From assembly GCA_016721945.1 (NCBI GenBank), contig JADKHC010000025.1:1-30488 (forward strand): DNA of 30,488 bases, in the 5' to 3' direction. Each line of letters begins with the position of its first letter. Positions within the stretch are counted from its first letter, which is position 1. The position numbers and the translations under genes are program-made. Below, piece after piece: positions 1 through 6,489 of this stretch. The stretch comes from Verrucomicrobiota bacterium (GTDB lineage Bacteria; Verrucomicrobiota; Verrucomicrobiia; Opitutales; Opitutaceae). The notes below the pieces were generated by a model. It was not told where the DNA came from and did not search any database. It worked only from the letters and a program-made list of their open reading frames with translations.

Positions 1-1
1 A

Positions 2-178
2 GAGGTGATGAATCTGTTTACCGAAAAACGCTGCCGCCAGATTCCCGTCATCGAGGAAGACGGCGACCAAATCGTCGGGCTGATTTCGATCGGCGACGCG
101 ACACGCTGGCTGGTCGAGACGCATCGCAACGAGTTGCAGCACCTGCGTCAGTACCTCGCCGGCGGTTTTTCCAGCTGA
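2..178 (+). CDS. CBS domain protein, C-terminal end (partial)
   Basis: This is an open frame from the window edge to a TGA at 176-178, giving 59 codons without a start. The translation contains RQIPVIEEDGDQIVGLISIG followed by DATRWLV, which is the typical second half of a CBS motif: a hydrophobic strand, an acidic turn, then GLISIGD and a helix. CBS pairs bind adenine nucleotides and regulate enzymes or channels. With only this tail visible, I cannot say whether it is a stand-alone CBS-pair protein or the end of a larger enzyme. The end shortly after the CBS motif (HLRQYLAGGFSS) is typical of small stand-alone CBS-pair proteins. Confidence 0.8.
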   Translation, partial: EVMNLFTEKRCRQIPVIEEDGDQIVGLISIGDATRWLVETHRNELQHLRQYLAGGFSS

Positions 179-320
179 GCGCTTGGTGTGTGGCTTGCGA
201 CCTCACGGGCCCGACGACCTTGCGCGAGCGGTTGCAGCCAGCGCATTTTCGCAGTTCGTTCACCATTAAAATCTGGCGTGTGTGCGCTGTTTGCATGGGA
301 ATGCGCCGACCCAGCATCGC

Positions 321-737
321 ATGAATATCGAAGCCGCTACAAAACACATCCAAGCCTGCCGCGAGCGCATGGACGCGCTCTATCTCAAACCCGTTTTCGA
401 CGAATGGGTCGTGGTCAACTTCTCGCAAGGCAAGGCCGACGTCCTGACCTATCACGGCCAGCGCGCCGATACGTTTACGAAACAGCTTCATCGCGACTCG
501 GCCCCGCTGTTTGCCGAGATGCAGGGCAAGCACTACGGCGTGGGGGATTTCGAATTTGTGGATCAGGCGGCTGGTTCGCGTTTCGATGCCTGCGTGCGGC
601 TGGGCGAAACATTCTACCTGCTTTGCAATAATACCTTCGGCACAATGGCGGCGCTCCGGCAGGATCCACGTTGGCGTGAGGCGCAAAAACCCTTCGTCAG
701 TCTCACGGATAAATTTCGTTTCGATCCGCTTCAGTAG
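321..737 (+). CDS. Conserved-looking hypothetical protein, 138 aa
   Basis: I do not recognise the family. The chosen start is the ATG at 321 (MNIEAATKHIQACRERMDALY). An in-frame ATG at 282 would add 13 residues that look like translated intergenic DNA. The product is a small soluble alpha/beta-looking protein with no signal peptide or membrane segment. It starts with a helix, then alternates strands such as EWVVVNFS and ADVLTYHG with an amphipathic helix around residues 50-65, and ends FGTMAALRQDPRWREAQKPF. The strand-helix order loosely recalls small roadblock or profilin-like folds, but that is only an impression. Codon use matches neighbouring genes and the overlapping frames look like shadows. 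No Shine-Dalgarno is obvious. It converges on the antiporter gene. Confidence 0.6.
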   Translation: MNIEAATKHIQACRERMDALYLKPVFDEWVVVNFSQGKADVLTYHGQRADTFTKQLHRDSAPLFAEMQGKHYGVGDFEFVDQAAGSRFDACVRLGETFYLLCNNTFGTMAALRQDPRWREAQKPFVSLTDKFRFDPLQ

Positions 738-753
738 GAGCCTGCTTCGTTAT

Positions 754-817
754 TCTTTCTCTTTATCTTTCTCCTCTCCGGTCGCGCGAAGAGAATGATA
801 AGGAATAAAGAGAAAGA
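754..817. terminator. Long imperfect hairpin between convergent genes
   Basis: A 13-base perfect inverted repeat (arms 754-766 and 805-817) flanks a region with an inner 5-bp pairing (769-773 with 791-795). The left arm is pyrimidine-rich, so on the plus strand it is a CT tract and on the minus strand a GA tract. It sits exactly between the stops of two convergent genes (737 and 827), so a bidirectional terminator is the natural reading. There is no long terminal U run, so an RNA processing or stability hairpin is also possible. Confidence 0.5.
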
Positions 818-826
818 CGAAAGATA

Positions 827-1864
827 CTATCTGGCCAGGCCGGTGTAGACGAACCACGCATAAGCTACAAGCAGGAGCCAGCCAGCCCAGCGCGGGAGGC
901 GACCCAGAATTAGGACAGCGAGAACGTGCAGCACTGTCGCGCCGAGGAGGATCGTGATGCTGGTTTGAAAGAAGGTCGGCAGCGGGATCGGCTGATACAA
1001 CGCGAACAGCCCGATGCAAAGTGGAATGCAGATATGGCCGTCGCCGATTTGAGAAGTGTAAACGATATCTGCCCGGCCCCGTATGGAATAGTAAATCGCG
1101 AGAATTGCGTTGGGCAGAACCATCAACCAACCGCTCAGCCAGCCGAGATTTTGCGCGCTGAGGAAGCCGGTTTTTTGGGTGGTGAGCCAAAGCACCAACC
1201 AGTCGAGACTCACGTAAAGCAGCGCGGCACCGACGAACAGTATCGCGAGATCGGCGTAGAACAGAAGCGAGAAGGAGCGGCGCTGGCGGACGTTGTGTTT
1301 GAGCACGTCGAACACCTGAAAACATTGCCAGAAAAGAAACAGGCCCACGAGTACGAGGCCGTCGTTGAAATCGATGTAGCCATCCTGGCCGAGCGCCCAG
1401 ACGGCACCCGTGAAAAATGCGACAGCGGCCAACGTCAGCAGTAGCGAAAGGCGGCTCAGGCGTTGCTCGGTTTCGACTTTTTCGCCCTTGGGATTTTTCT
1501 TCGAGCGTTTGGGTTTGCTGGCTTTGCCCTCGGCGCCTGCGACGGCGGGGGCCATGTTTAAGCCCCAGATCAGCGCGGGAATCGCGAGGATGAGTGTGAG
1601 GTTCGTGGTGTTGTTGACCAGGCAGTTGGTCATGATCTCGCGGGCTTCGCCCTGGCCGTTGAGCAGGATATAAACGAAGATCAAATTGCCCAAACCCGAA
1701 CAATACGGCATCACCAAAGTCCCCAACGCAGTGCCTTCCAGCCCATGATCGAGCACGGAGTTTAGCCGCCAGATCATGAGCATCGATGCTCCGAGAAAAA
1801 TCAGAATAAACGTGAACGGGTTGGCGAGCCCGGTGGCGTCGATGGACTGGACGATAAAATTCAC
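827..1864 (-). CDS. CaCA-superfamily (sodium/calcium exchanger-like) membrane antiporter
   Basis: This 345-aa polytopic inner-membrane protein has about ten hydrophobic segments in two halves. They are separated by a basic hydrophilic loop near residues 110-135 (KASKPKRSKKNPKGEKVE). Each half has an alpha-repeat-like stretch. The first is GTLVMPYCSGLGN followed by NCLVNNTTNLTLILAIPALI. The second is LPNAILAIYYSIRGRADIV followed by IGDGHICIPLCIGLFAL, matching the shape of the CaCA alpha-2 motif (PE...R.G.aD...G...GSN.fn). The usual GSN is degenerate (VNN and GDG), so the transported ions are uncertain. The start is GTG inside the GTGA overlap with the upstream ABC ATPase, which implies translational coupling. 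It probably exchanges a cation across the inner membrane, an inference from the family. Confidence 0.72.
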   Translation of the reverse strand: MNFIVQSIDATGLANPFTFILIFLGASMLMIWRLNSVLDHGLEGTALGTLVMPYCSGLGNLIFVYILLNGQGEAREIMTNCLVNNTTNLTLILAIPALIWGLNMAPAVAGAEGKASKPKRSKKNPKGEKVETEQRLSRLSLLLTLAAVAFFTGAVWALGQDGYIDFNDGLVLVGLFLFWQCFQVFDVLKHNVRQRRSFSLLFYADLAILFVGAALLYVSLDWLVLWLTTQKTGFLSAQNLGWLSGWLMVLPNAILAIYYSIRGRADIVYTSQIGDGHICIPLCIGLFALYQPIPLPTFFQTSITILLGATVLHVLAVLILGRLPRWAGWLLLVAYAWFVYTGLAR

Positions 1865-2679
1865 AGATTGCGGGAGCGCGATTGAGCGCGGGTGAGCGAG
1901 AGGAAAAACCTGTCGCCGCGCCGTTGCAAACTTACAGCAGTGCCGAAAGTTCGACCGAGATTGTGGCGGTTGAGCGTGGCGGATACGGGCCCGGTGACCA
2001 CCGACCGCCCTGCGCGCAGCATGAGCACGTGACTGAACGCTGGCGTGATCTCTTCGACGTGATGGGTGACCAGCACGAGGGACGGGCCGTGGCGTTTTTT
2101 GCCCAAGCGTTCCATGAAGCCGAGAAAGTGCTCGCGCGCCACCGGGTCGAGGCCGGCGCAGGGTTCGTCAAGGATCAACAGCTCCGGCCGCGCCATGAGC
2201 GCACGGGCGATGAGCACGCGCTGACGTTCGCCTTGGGAGAGGTAGATCCATTCGCGCCGGGCGAGTTTGGCCAATCCCACCAACCGCAGCAGCCGCGTGG
2301 CCTCGGCTTCGTCGGGGCGCGTGATCTTGGCCCAGAGGTCCAGTTGGGCAAATTTCCCGCTGATCACCGTTTCGATGGCTTGCTCGGCTGGCGGGATCGA
2401 CAGCTGGAGAGCCGAGGAGACGATGCCGATGCGTTTGCGGAGTTCGCGCCAGTCGGAACGTCCGTAGATGCGTCCCAGCACCGCTACGGAGCCGGATGTC
2501 AGCGACAAATAACCAGTCAACACCCGCAATAGGGAGGTTTTACCACTGCCGTTGGGGCCGAGGATAACCCAGTGCTGTCCGCGCCGAACCTCCCACGCAA
2601 GATCGCACAGGATCGTGGTCGAACCACGCACCACACACAGGTCGGAGACGGTCAAGATCGGCGTTGAGACTTTTTTCAC
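1861..2679 (-). CDS. ABC transporter ATP-binding protein, ModF/YlmA-like
   Basis: This is a 272-aa single-domain ABC ATPase. Walker A is GPNGSGKT (residues 41-48), the signature is LSQGE (147-151), Walker B is LLILDEP (167-173) and the switch histidine is in LVTHH (about 206). The layout, with an aspartate-rich helical region before the signature and a short C-terminal tail, resembles stand-alone ModF/YlmA-type ATPases more than importer ATPases with TOBE domains. It starts at GTG and no ABC permease is adjacent. Its stop overlaps the start of the CaCA antiporter by four bases, so the two are probably made together. Its promoter must lie in the 120-bp divergent gap before the EEP gene at 2800. 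Whether it energises or regulates the antiporter is unknown. Confidence 0.85.
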   Translation of the reverse strand: MKKVSTPILTVSDLCVVRGSTTILCDLAWEVRRGQHWVILGPNGSGKTSLLRVLTGYLSLTSGSVAVLGRIYGRSDWRELRKRIGIVSSALQLSIPPAEQAIETVISGKFAQLDLWAKITRPDEAEATRLLRLVGLAKLARREWIYLSQGERQRVLIARALMARPELLILDEPCAGLDPVAREHFLGFMERLGKKRHGPSLVLVTHHVEEITPAFSHVLMLRAGRSVVTGPVSATLNRHNLGRTFGTAVSLQRRGDRFFLSLTRAQSRSRNL

Positions 2680-2799
2680 GAAGATTTCAGCTTCGCGGGA
2701 GCGGATCAGCTGGTCAATCGCGAGTCATCCACTCTAGCTTGGTGTTTCACTTTCACCGGTATCATGCCGATGTGAAAGGAAACCGCCGAAACTTCGCCG

Positions 2800-3981
2800 A
2801 TGCGACTTCTTGTTACGTTTTGCCTGATGCTTATCCTCGCCGTTACGGCGCGGGCGGTATCGTTTACGGTACTCGTCTACAACGTCGAAAATCTCACCGC
2901 GGCCGACGGCAAGACGCTTTCCGCCGATTACGGTGCGAAGCGATATTCCCGCGCGCATCTGTTGACCAAGATGAACAACATCGCGCGTGTCGTCGCCCAG
3001 TTCGATGAGGGCAAGGGGCCGGACGTTATTCTATTTCAGGAGGTCGAACGCGATTTTCTCCAGGATCAATATCTCTTCGATCACGTCGGCATGCTCGCGC
3101 ACTACGAGGACGTGACGATCGAGCAAATGATCGGTCATTATTACGACCGCGACGTCGCTCGTATTCCGGTCGAAGGGCTGTTGCTAAAAACGTTTTATGA
3201 CCGGGGCCTGCGTGGTTATCGTGTGGCTGCGGCAGACGACGCCGTGCAGACCAAGGAGCGTCGCCAGATCGCACATCTTAATATTGTTTTCTCCCGTTTC
3301 CCGATTGGTGCGGTGCGCAGTTATATCGTCCCCGAAATGCCCGCGCTGCTTGAGGTGCAACTCGAGGTCGGCGGTTACCCGCTGTATATTTTCAACAACC
3401 ACTGGAAAGGGGATGCGATGGGAGCCTCGGCCGAAGACGCACGCGTGGAGGCGGCGAAAGTCTTGCGCGATCGCATGACTGAGATTTTCAGCGTCAATCC
3501 CAACGCCGATCTGATTCTCGCTGGCGATTTCAATTGTTTCTACAATCAGGGGCCGCGCTTTCATTTTGAAAAAACTGCGCTGACCCAGGTGCTCGGCTCG
3601 CAAGGCGACAAACGTGCGCTGCGTGCCAACGCCGATCTCTATAATCTCTGGTACGAGCTGCCCTCGTCGCAGCGCGGCAGCGAGATCTATCACGGAGTCT
3701 GGAGCACTTTCATCCAGATGCTCGTCTCGCGCGGGCTCTACGATTTTCGCGGCGTGCAATATGTTGATGGCTCGTTTGGCGTCGGTGAGTTCCCGGGGCT
3801 CAACGCGAACGAAAACGGCGAACCCATCGGCTGGTCATTTAGCGGTATGGCTGGTTCCGGTTTTTCAAAACACTTTCCGCTCTACGCGAAATTCATCACC
3901 GTGCGCAACAACCGCCCCGACGTATACCTCTCGGTCAGCCCACCGAAAAAAGATCCCAACCCGTCCGGTGTGCGGAAGTAG
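2800..3981 (+). CDS. Secreted endonuclease/exonuclease/phosphatase (EEP) family protein
   Basis: This 393-aa protein has an N-terminal signal peptide (MRLLVTFCLMLILAVTARA, cleavage probably after residue 19). EEP hallmarks follow in order: YNVENL near residue 27 (metal-site Asn), DVILFQEVE near 75-83 (catalytic Glu), FNNHWKGD (catalytic His), LILAGDFNCF (Asp/Asn pair), and a C-terminal SKHFPLYAKF. Family members cleave phosphodiester or phosphate ester bonds with a divalent metal, on substrates such as DNA, RNA, phosphoinositides or sphingomyelin. Export here suggests extracellular nucleic acid or phosphate scavenging. The final motif is normally SDH, and here the Asp that orients the His is Lys. 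The gene is divergent from the ABC ATPase and stands alone. The substrate cannot be read from sequence. Confidence 0.85.
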   Translation: MRLLVTFCLMLILAVTARAVSFTVLVYNVENLTAADGKTLSADYGAKRYSRAHLLTKMNNIARVVAQFDEGKGPDVILFQEVERDFLQDQYLFDHVGMLAHYEDVTIEQMIGHYYDRDVARIPVEGLLLKTFYDRGLRGYRVAAADDAVQTKERRQIAHLNIVFSRFPIGAVRSYIVPEMPALLEVQLEVGGYPLYIFNNHWKGDAMGASAEDARVEAAKVLRDRMTEIFSVNPNADLILAGDFNCFYNQGPRFHFEKTALTQVLGSQGDKRALRANADLYNLWYELPSSQRGSEIYHGVWSTFIQMLVSRGLYDFRGVQYVDGSFGVGEFPGLNANENGEPIGWSFSGMAGSGFSKHFPLYAKFITVRNNRPDVYLSVSPPKKDPNPSGVRK

Positions 3982-4006
3982 GCAGGCGTGCCATCTTGAG
4001 ATCGAG

Positions 4007-4032
4007 GTAGGGCGCTTTATCCCTAAAGCGCC
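4007..4032. terminator. Perfect 9-bp hairpin with TCCC loop; member of a dispersed REP-like family
   Basis: Arms 4011-4019 and 4024-4032 pair perfectly around a TCCC loop, preceded by GTAG at 4007. It sits between the converging stops of the EEP gene (3981) and the hypothetical at 4041, with a T-rich stretch just after (GTTAGTTTT). It is well placed as a bidirectional terminator, but the same GTAGGGCG...TCCCTAA...CGCC pattern recurs at 8390-8415 and, inverted, at 8662-8688. It is therefore also a repeat-family member. Confidence 0.65.
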
Positions 4033-4040
4033 GGTTAGTT

Positions 4041-4820
4041 TTAAGGGGACTCTTCGGCTAGAACCAGCGCCGGTTTCTCCAGCTCACAGATGCTTTTGGC
4101 ATATTTCACCAGCAATTCCGCGCTTACGTTGTCGATCGTGTAACCGCCCCATTCTGTCTCATTTTGAAGGATTGCCAAGAGGTGCTCTTTGTCGACTTCG
4201 ATCCTTAACCATTTTGGGCCTTTGAATTCTATGATGAGTGCTGGGGTGAACTTGTTGTAAGTCTTGTAGGATTTCACTTCTTCAGCGGCTGATGTATGCT
4301 CCTCAATCTCGTGCATAGCATATTCATCTAATTCGAGTGCATCGACCAAGAGGCGATATATAATGCGCGAGGCATATCCTTCCGACGTTTCTGTTTTATT
4401 GATGATCAGGTAATCATCTAAAATATCGTCCATCAATATACCTGCCCATTTGGCTGGTACTCGGGCAGCTGTTTCCAAAACGAGGATCTTGAGAGAAGTG
4501 CATTCTGTGAAAGCCGTGGCGATATCTATTCTTGGTTCAAGTCTCAGGAATTTGGGTAAAGGGCGGATCGAAAGCCTCCATCCTCCGCAGGCACAGGAGA
4601 ATGGCGGTCGATATCGCAATTTCAATGGCGGAGCCGGTATGCGCGGAGCGAACTCCTGTTCGACTGTTTTTATGCTGCTCAGAACCCGCTCATTCCACCG
4701 CGTGTTGAGCGCCTCGGTCATGCTCGGAAACTTCGGCAAATCAGCACCGAAGCATGACGCTCCGAAAGCAAGCGACAGTGCGCTAACCACAATTCTGATG
4801 ATGTTTGTTTTGCCGGGCAT
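4041..4820 (-). CDS. Secreted protein of unknown function, AT-rich gene
   Basis: This 259-aa product has a clear signal peptide (about residues 1-25, ending SFGASCFGA before DLPKFPS, counting the hydrophobic run IIRIVVSALSLAF). The mature part has an N-terminal region rich in basic and aromatic residues, including a CAC pair, then an acidic helical C-terminal half (DDILDDYLIINKTETSEG; ELDEYAMHEIEEHTSAAEEV). I recognise no domain or catalytic motif. A cysteine near the signal cleavage site does not fit a canonical lipobox. The gene is visibly richer in A and T than its neighbours, suggesting recent acquisition or relaxed constraint. It lies between two convergent or flanking genes with no obvious partner. 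The reading frame and secretion are fairly secure, the function is not. Confidence 0.65.
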   Translation of the reverse strand: MPGKTNIIRIVVSALSLAFGASCFGADLPKFPSMTEALNTRWNERVLSSIKTVEQEFAPRIPAPPLKLRYRPPFSCACGGWRLSIRPLPKFLRLEPRIDIATAFTECTSLKILVLETAARVPAKWAGILMDDILDDYLIINKTETSEGYASRIIYRLLVDALELDEYAMHEIEEHTSAAEEVKSYKTYNKFTPALIIEFKGPKWLRIEVDKEHLLAILQNETEWGGYTIDNVSAELLVKYAKSICELEKPALVLAEESP

Positions 4821-4867
4821 CTATAGAGAAAACGCGGGGCGTGGTGTTTTATTACTCGAAATCTTTC

Positions 4868-5698
4868 TCACGAAAAATCCGATGGATATTTTCGGAGGCG
4901 CAAGAGCTGGGCTAGGATGCGCAGGACGAAGAGGGGGTTGTTTTTGAAATAACGAGGGGCGAGCCGCCGGGGTTCGGCGCAGAGCCGCCAGAACCACTCA
5001 AAACCGCTACGCTGAATCCAGCGCGGGGCTTGCGGGACGCGACCGGAAATGAAATCGAACGCGGCGCCGACGCCGAGCATCACGGGCACGCCGAGTCGTT
5101 GTGCGTAGGCTGCCATGAATGCTTCTTGCTTGGGCGTGCTGAGGCCGACCCAAAAGAAGTTGGGGCGCAGCTCGTGTATTCGTTTTTCCAATTCACACAT
5201 TTCGCTCTCGGTGGGCGGGCGAAAGGGCGGACAATGCGTGCCCGCGATTTTTATCCCGGGGAAACGTGCCCGCAGGTTCGTGGCCAGTGCATCTGCGGTG
5301 CCTGGGCCGCCACCATAAAAGAAGTGAGTGAGTTCGGTGCGGACGGAGGCGCGGCAAACTTCCAGCATGAGCTCGGGGCCATAGACGCGACCGGTGGTTT
5401 TGTGGCCTGCCCAGCGACCGAGCCAAACCAGCGGCATGCCATCGGGCGTGGTGAGAAACGATCGATTTAGGATGGCGAGATGGTTCGGGTCGCGTTGGGC
5501 GCAGGATACGCTGTTGACGTCGCAAAAACAGACGTAGTTCGAAGATCGAGTGCGTGCGGCCTCGATCACCAACTCGCTCGCGACCGGGAGGTCTACGGCA
5601 TGGACTCCGACTCCGAGGGTGTTGAAGCGGGGAGGGGTAGGCATGGCGGGGTGAACCTGATCGTCGGTTGGGGCGGAGCGATCCGAAGATGGGCTCAA
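4868..5698 (-). CDS. WecG/TagA/CpsF family glycosyltransferase
   Basis: This 276-aa cytoplasmic, membrane-associated enzyme matches the WecG/TagA/CpsF (GT26) family along its length. Features are an N-terminal LGVGVHAVD, then NYVCFCDVNSVSCA, the substrate-site TPDGMPLVWLGR, GPELMLEVC, FFYGGGPGTA, PNFFWVGLSTPKQE, and MLGVGAAFDFISG followed by APRWIQRSGFEWFWRL. The family adds a sugar (ManNAc, ManNAcA or glucose) to an undecaprenyl-diphosphate-linked sugar during exopolysaccharide, teichoic acid or ECA synthesis. The TTG at 5698 overlaps the HAD stop (TTGA), while an ATG at 5644 would make the protein 18 residues shorter and starts MPTPPRF. Both are possible and neither has a good Shine-Dalgarno. 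No other polysaccharide genes are in the window, so the polymer is unknown. Confidence 0.9.
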   Translation of the reverse strand: MSPSSDRSAPTDDQVHPAMPTPPRFNTLGVGVHAVDLPVASELVIEAARTRSSNYVCFCDVNSVSCAQRDPNHLAILNRSFLTTPDGMPLVWLGRWAGHKTTGRVYGPELMLEVCRASVRTELTHFFYGGGPGTADALATNLRARFPGIKIAGTHCPPFRPPTESEMCELEKRIHELRPNFFWVGLSTPKQEAFMAAYAQRLGVPVMLGVGAAFDFISGRVPQAPRWIQRSGFEWFWRLCAEPRRLAPRYFKNNPLFVLRILAQLLRLRKYPSDFS

Positions 5699-6342
5699 TC
5701 GGCCCAGCGGGCGACCAGATTTTTCAGTTCGATCTCTGCCAGCGAGGTCAGGCGCAGATCGGCATGCGAAAAATCATGGTGGCGTGTGCAATAGTTCGGC
5801 ACGGCGATGCAACGCAGGCCGGCACGTTTCGCGGCGACCGTGCCAGCCTTCGAGTCTTCGAAGGCGATGGCTTCCGCGCTGTTGATGCCCAGTGCTGCGA
5901 TCACGGCATGGTAAACGTCGGGTTCGGGTTTGCCGCGAGTGACATCGTCGCGACAGCGGATTGTAGGAAAGTACTCCATTAGGCCAAGGCGAGGCAGGTG
6001 GCGTTCGATCCAAATGTGGGGAGAGTTGGATGCTATGGCGAGTTTCAGGCCGAGTCGACGCGCCTCTTCGATTCGCTCGCGCACGCCTGGGAGTACGGGT
6101 TGTTTTTCCGTGAGGGCTCGTTTGATCCGCCGATGTTCTTGGGTCAGGGCATCACGATCTGCATTCGCGCCAAAGGCTTTCCATAAATCGAACTCGTGAT
6201 CGACCTCGCCGATCAGATCGAGCGCTTCCTGAGGCTGGCAGGGCAGGCCGGCGTTCATGTGCATCTGCGCCCACGCCTCAATGATAGGCGTTTCGGTGTC
6301 GAGGATCAGGCCGTCGAAATCAAAAACGAGCGCTCGAATCAT
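5695..6342 (-). CDS. HAD-superfamily hydrolase, beta-phosphoglucomutase-like
   Basis: This 215-aa protein starts at ATG 6342 with MIRALVFDFDGLILDTE, HAD motif I, where the first Asp is the nucleophile. Motif II is in LAIASNSP, motif III Lys in RGKPEPDVY, and motif IV is IAFEDSKAG. The helical cap between motifs I and II (LIGEVDHEFDLWKAFG) places it with subfamily IA phosphatases and phosphoglucomutases such as GS1-like, YcsE and PgmB. It probably dephosphorylates a small phosphosugar or nucleotide. The frame stays open far upstream opposite pepF, but that extension is not real coding. Its stop overlaps the TTG start of the glycosyltransferase, so the two are likely co-translated. The promoter should lie in the 147-bp gap shared with pepF. 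Confidence 0.9.
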   Translation of the reverse strand: MIRALVFDFDGLILDTETPIIEAWAQMHMNAGLPCQPQEALDLIGEVDHEFDLWKAFGANADRDALTQEHRRIKRALTEKQPVLPGVRERIEEARRLGLKLAIASNSPHIWIERHLPRLGLMEYFPTIRCRDDVTRGKPEPDVYHAVIAALGINSAEAIAFEDSKAGTVAAKRAGLRCIAVPNYCTRHHDFSHADLRLTSLAEIELKNLVARWAD

Positions 6343-6489
6343 CCCACGAACATCGACCGAGAGCTTGCGATTGCACAAAACAAAATTGCTCGTGTCGTTG
6401 CCTTGGTTCGAGAATCTCGCACCGTCTATTCGATATAGGCATGGCGGGTAATCCCGCTGTGTTGGCCAAATAATTTCATTACTGCCCGC

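Noticed and set aside
750..1703. A 317-codon minus frame over the antiporter
   Set aside because: The +1 frame gives an alpha-repeat antiporter; this frame gives an Arg/Pro-rich product typical of a shadow.
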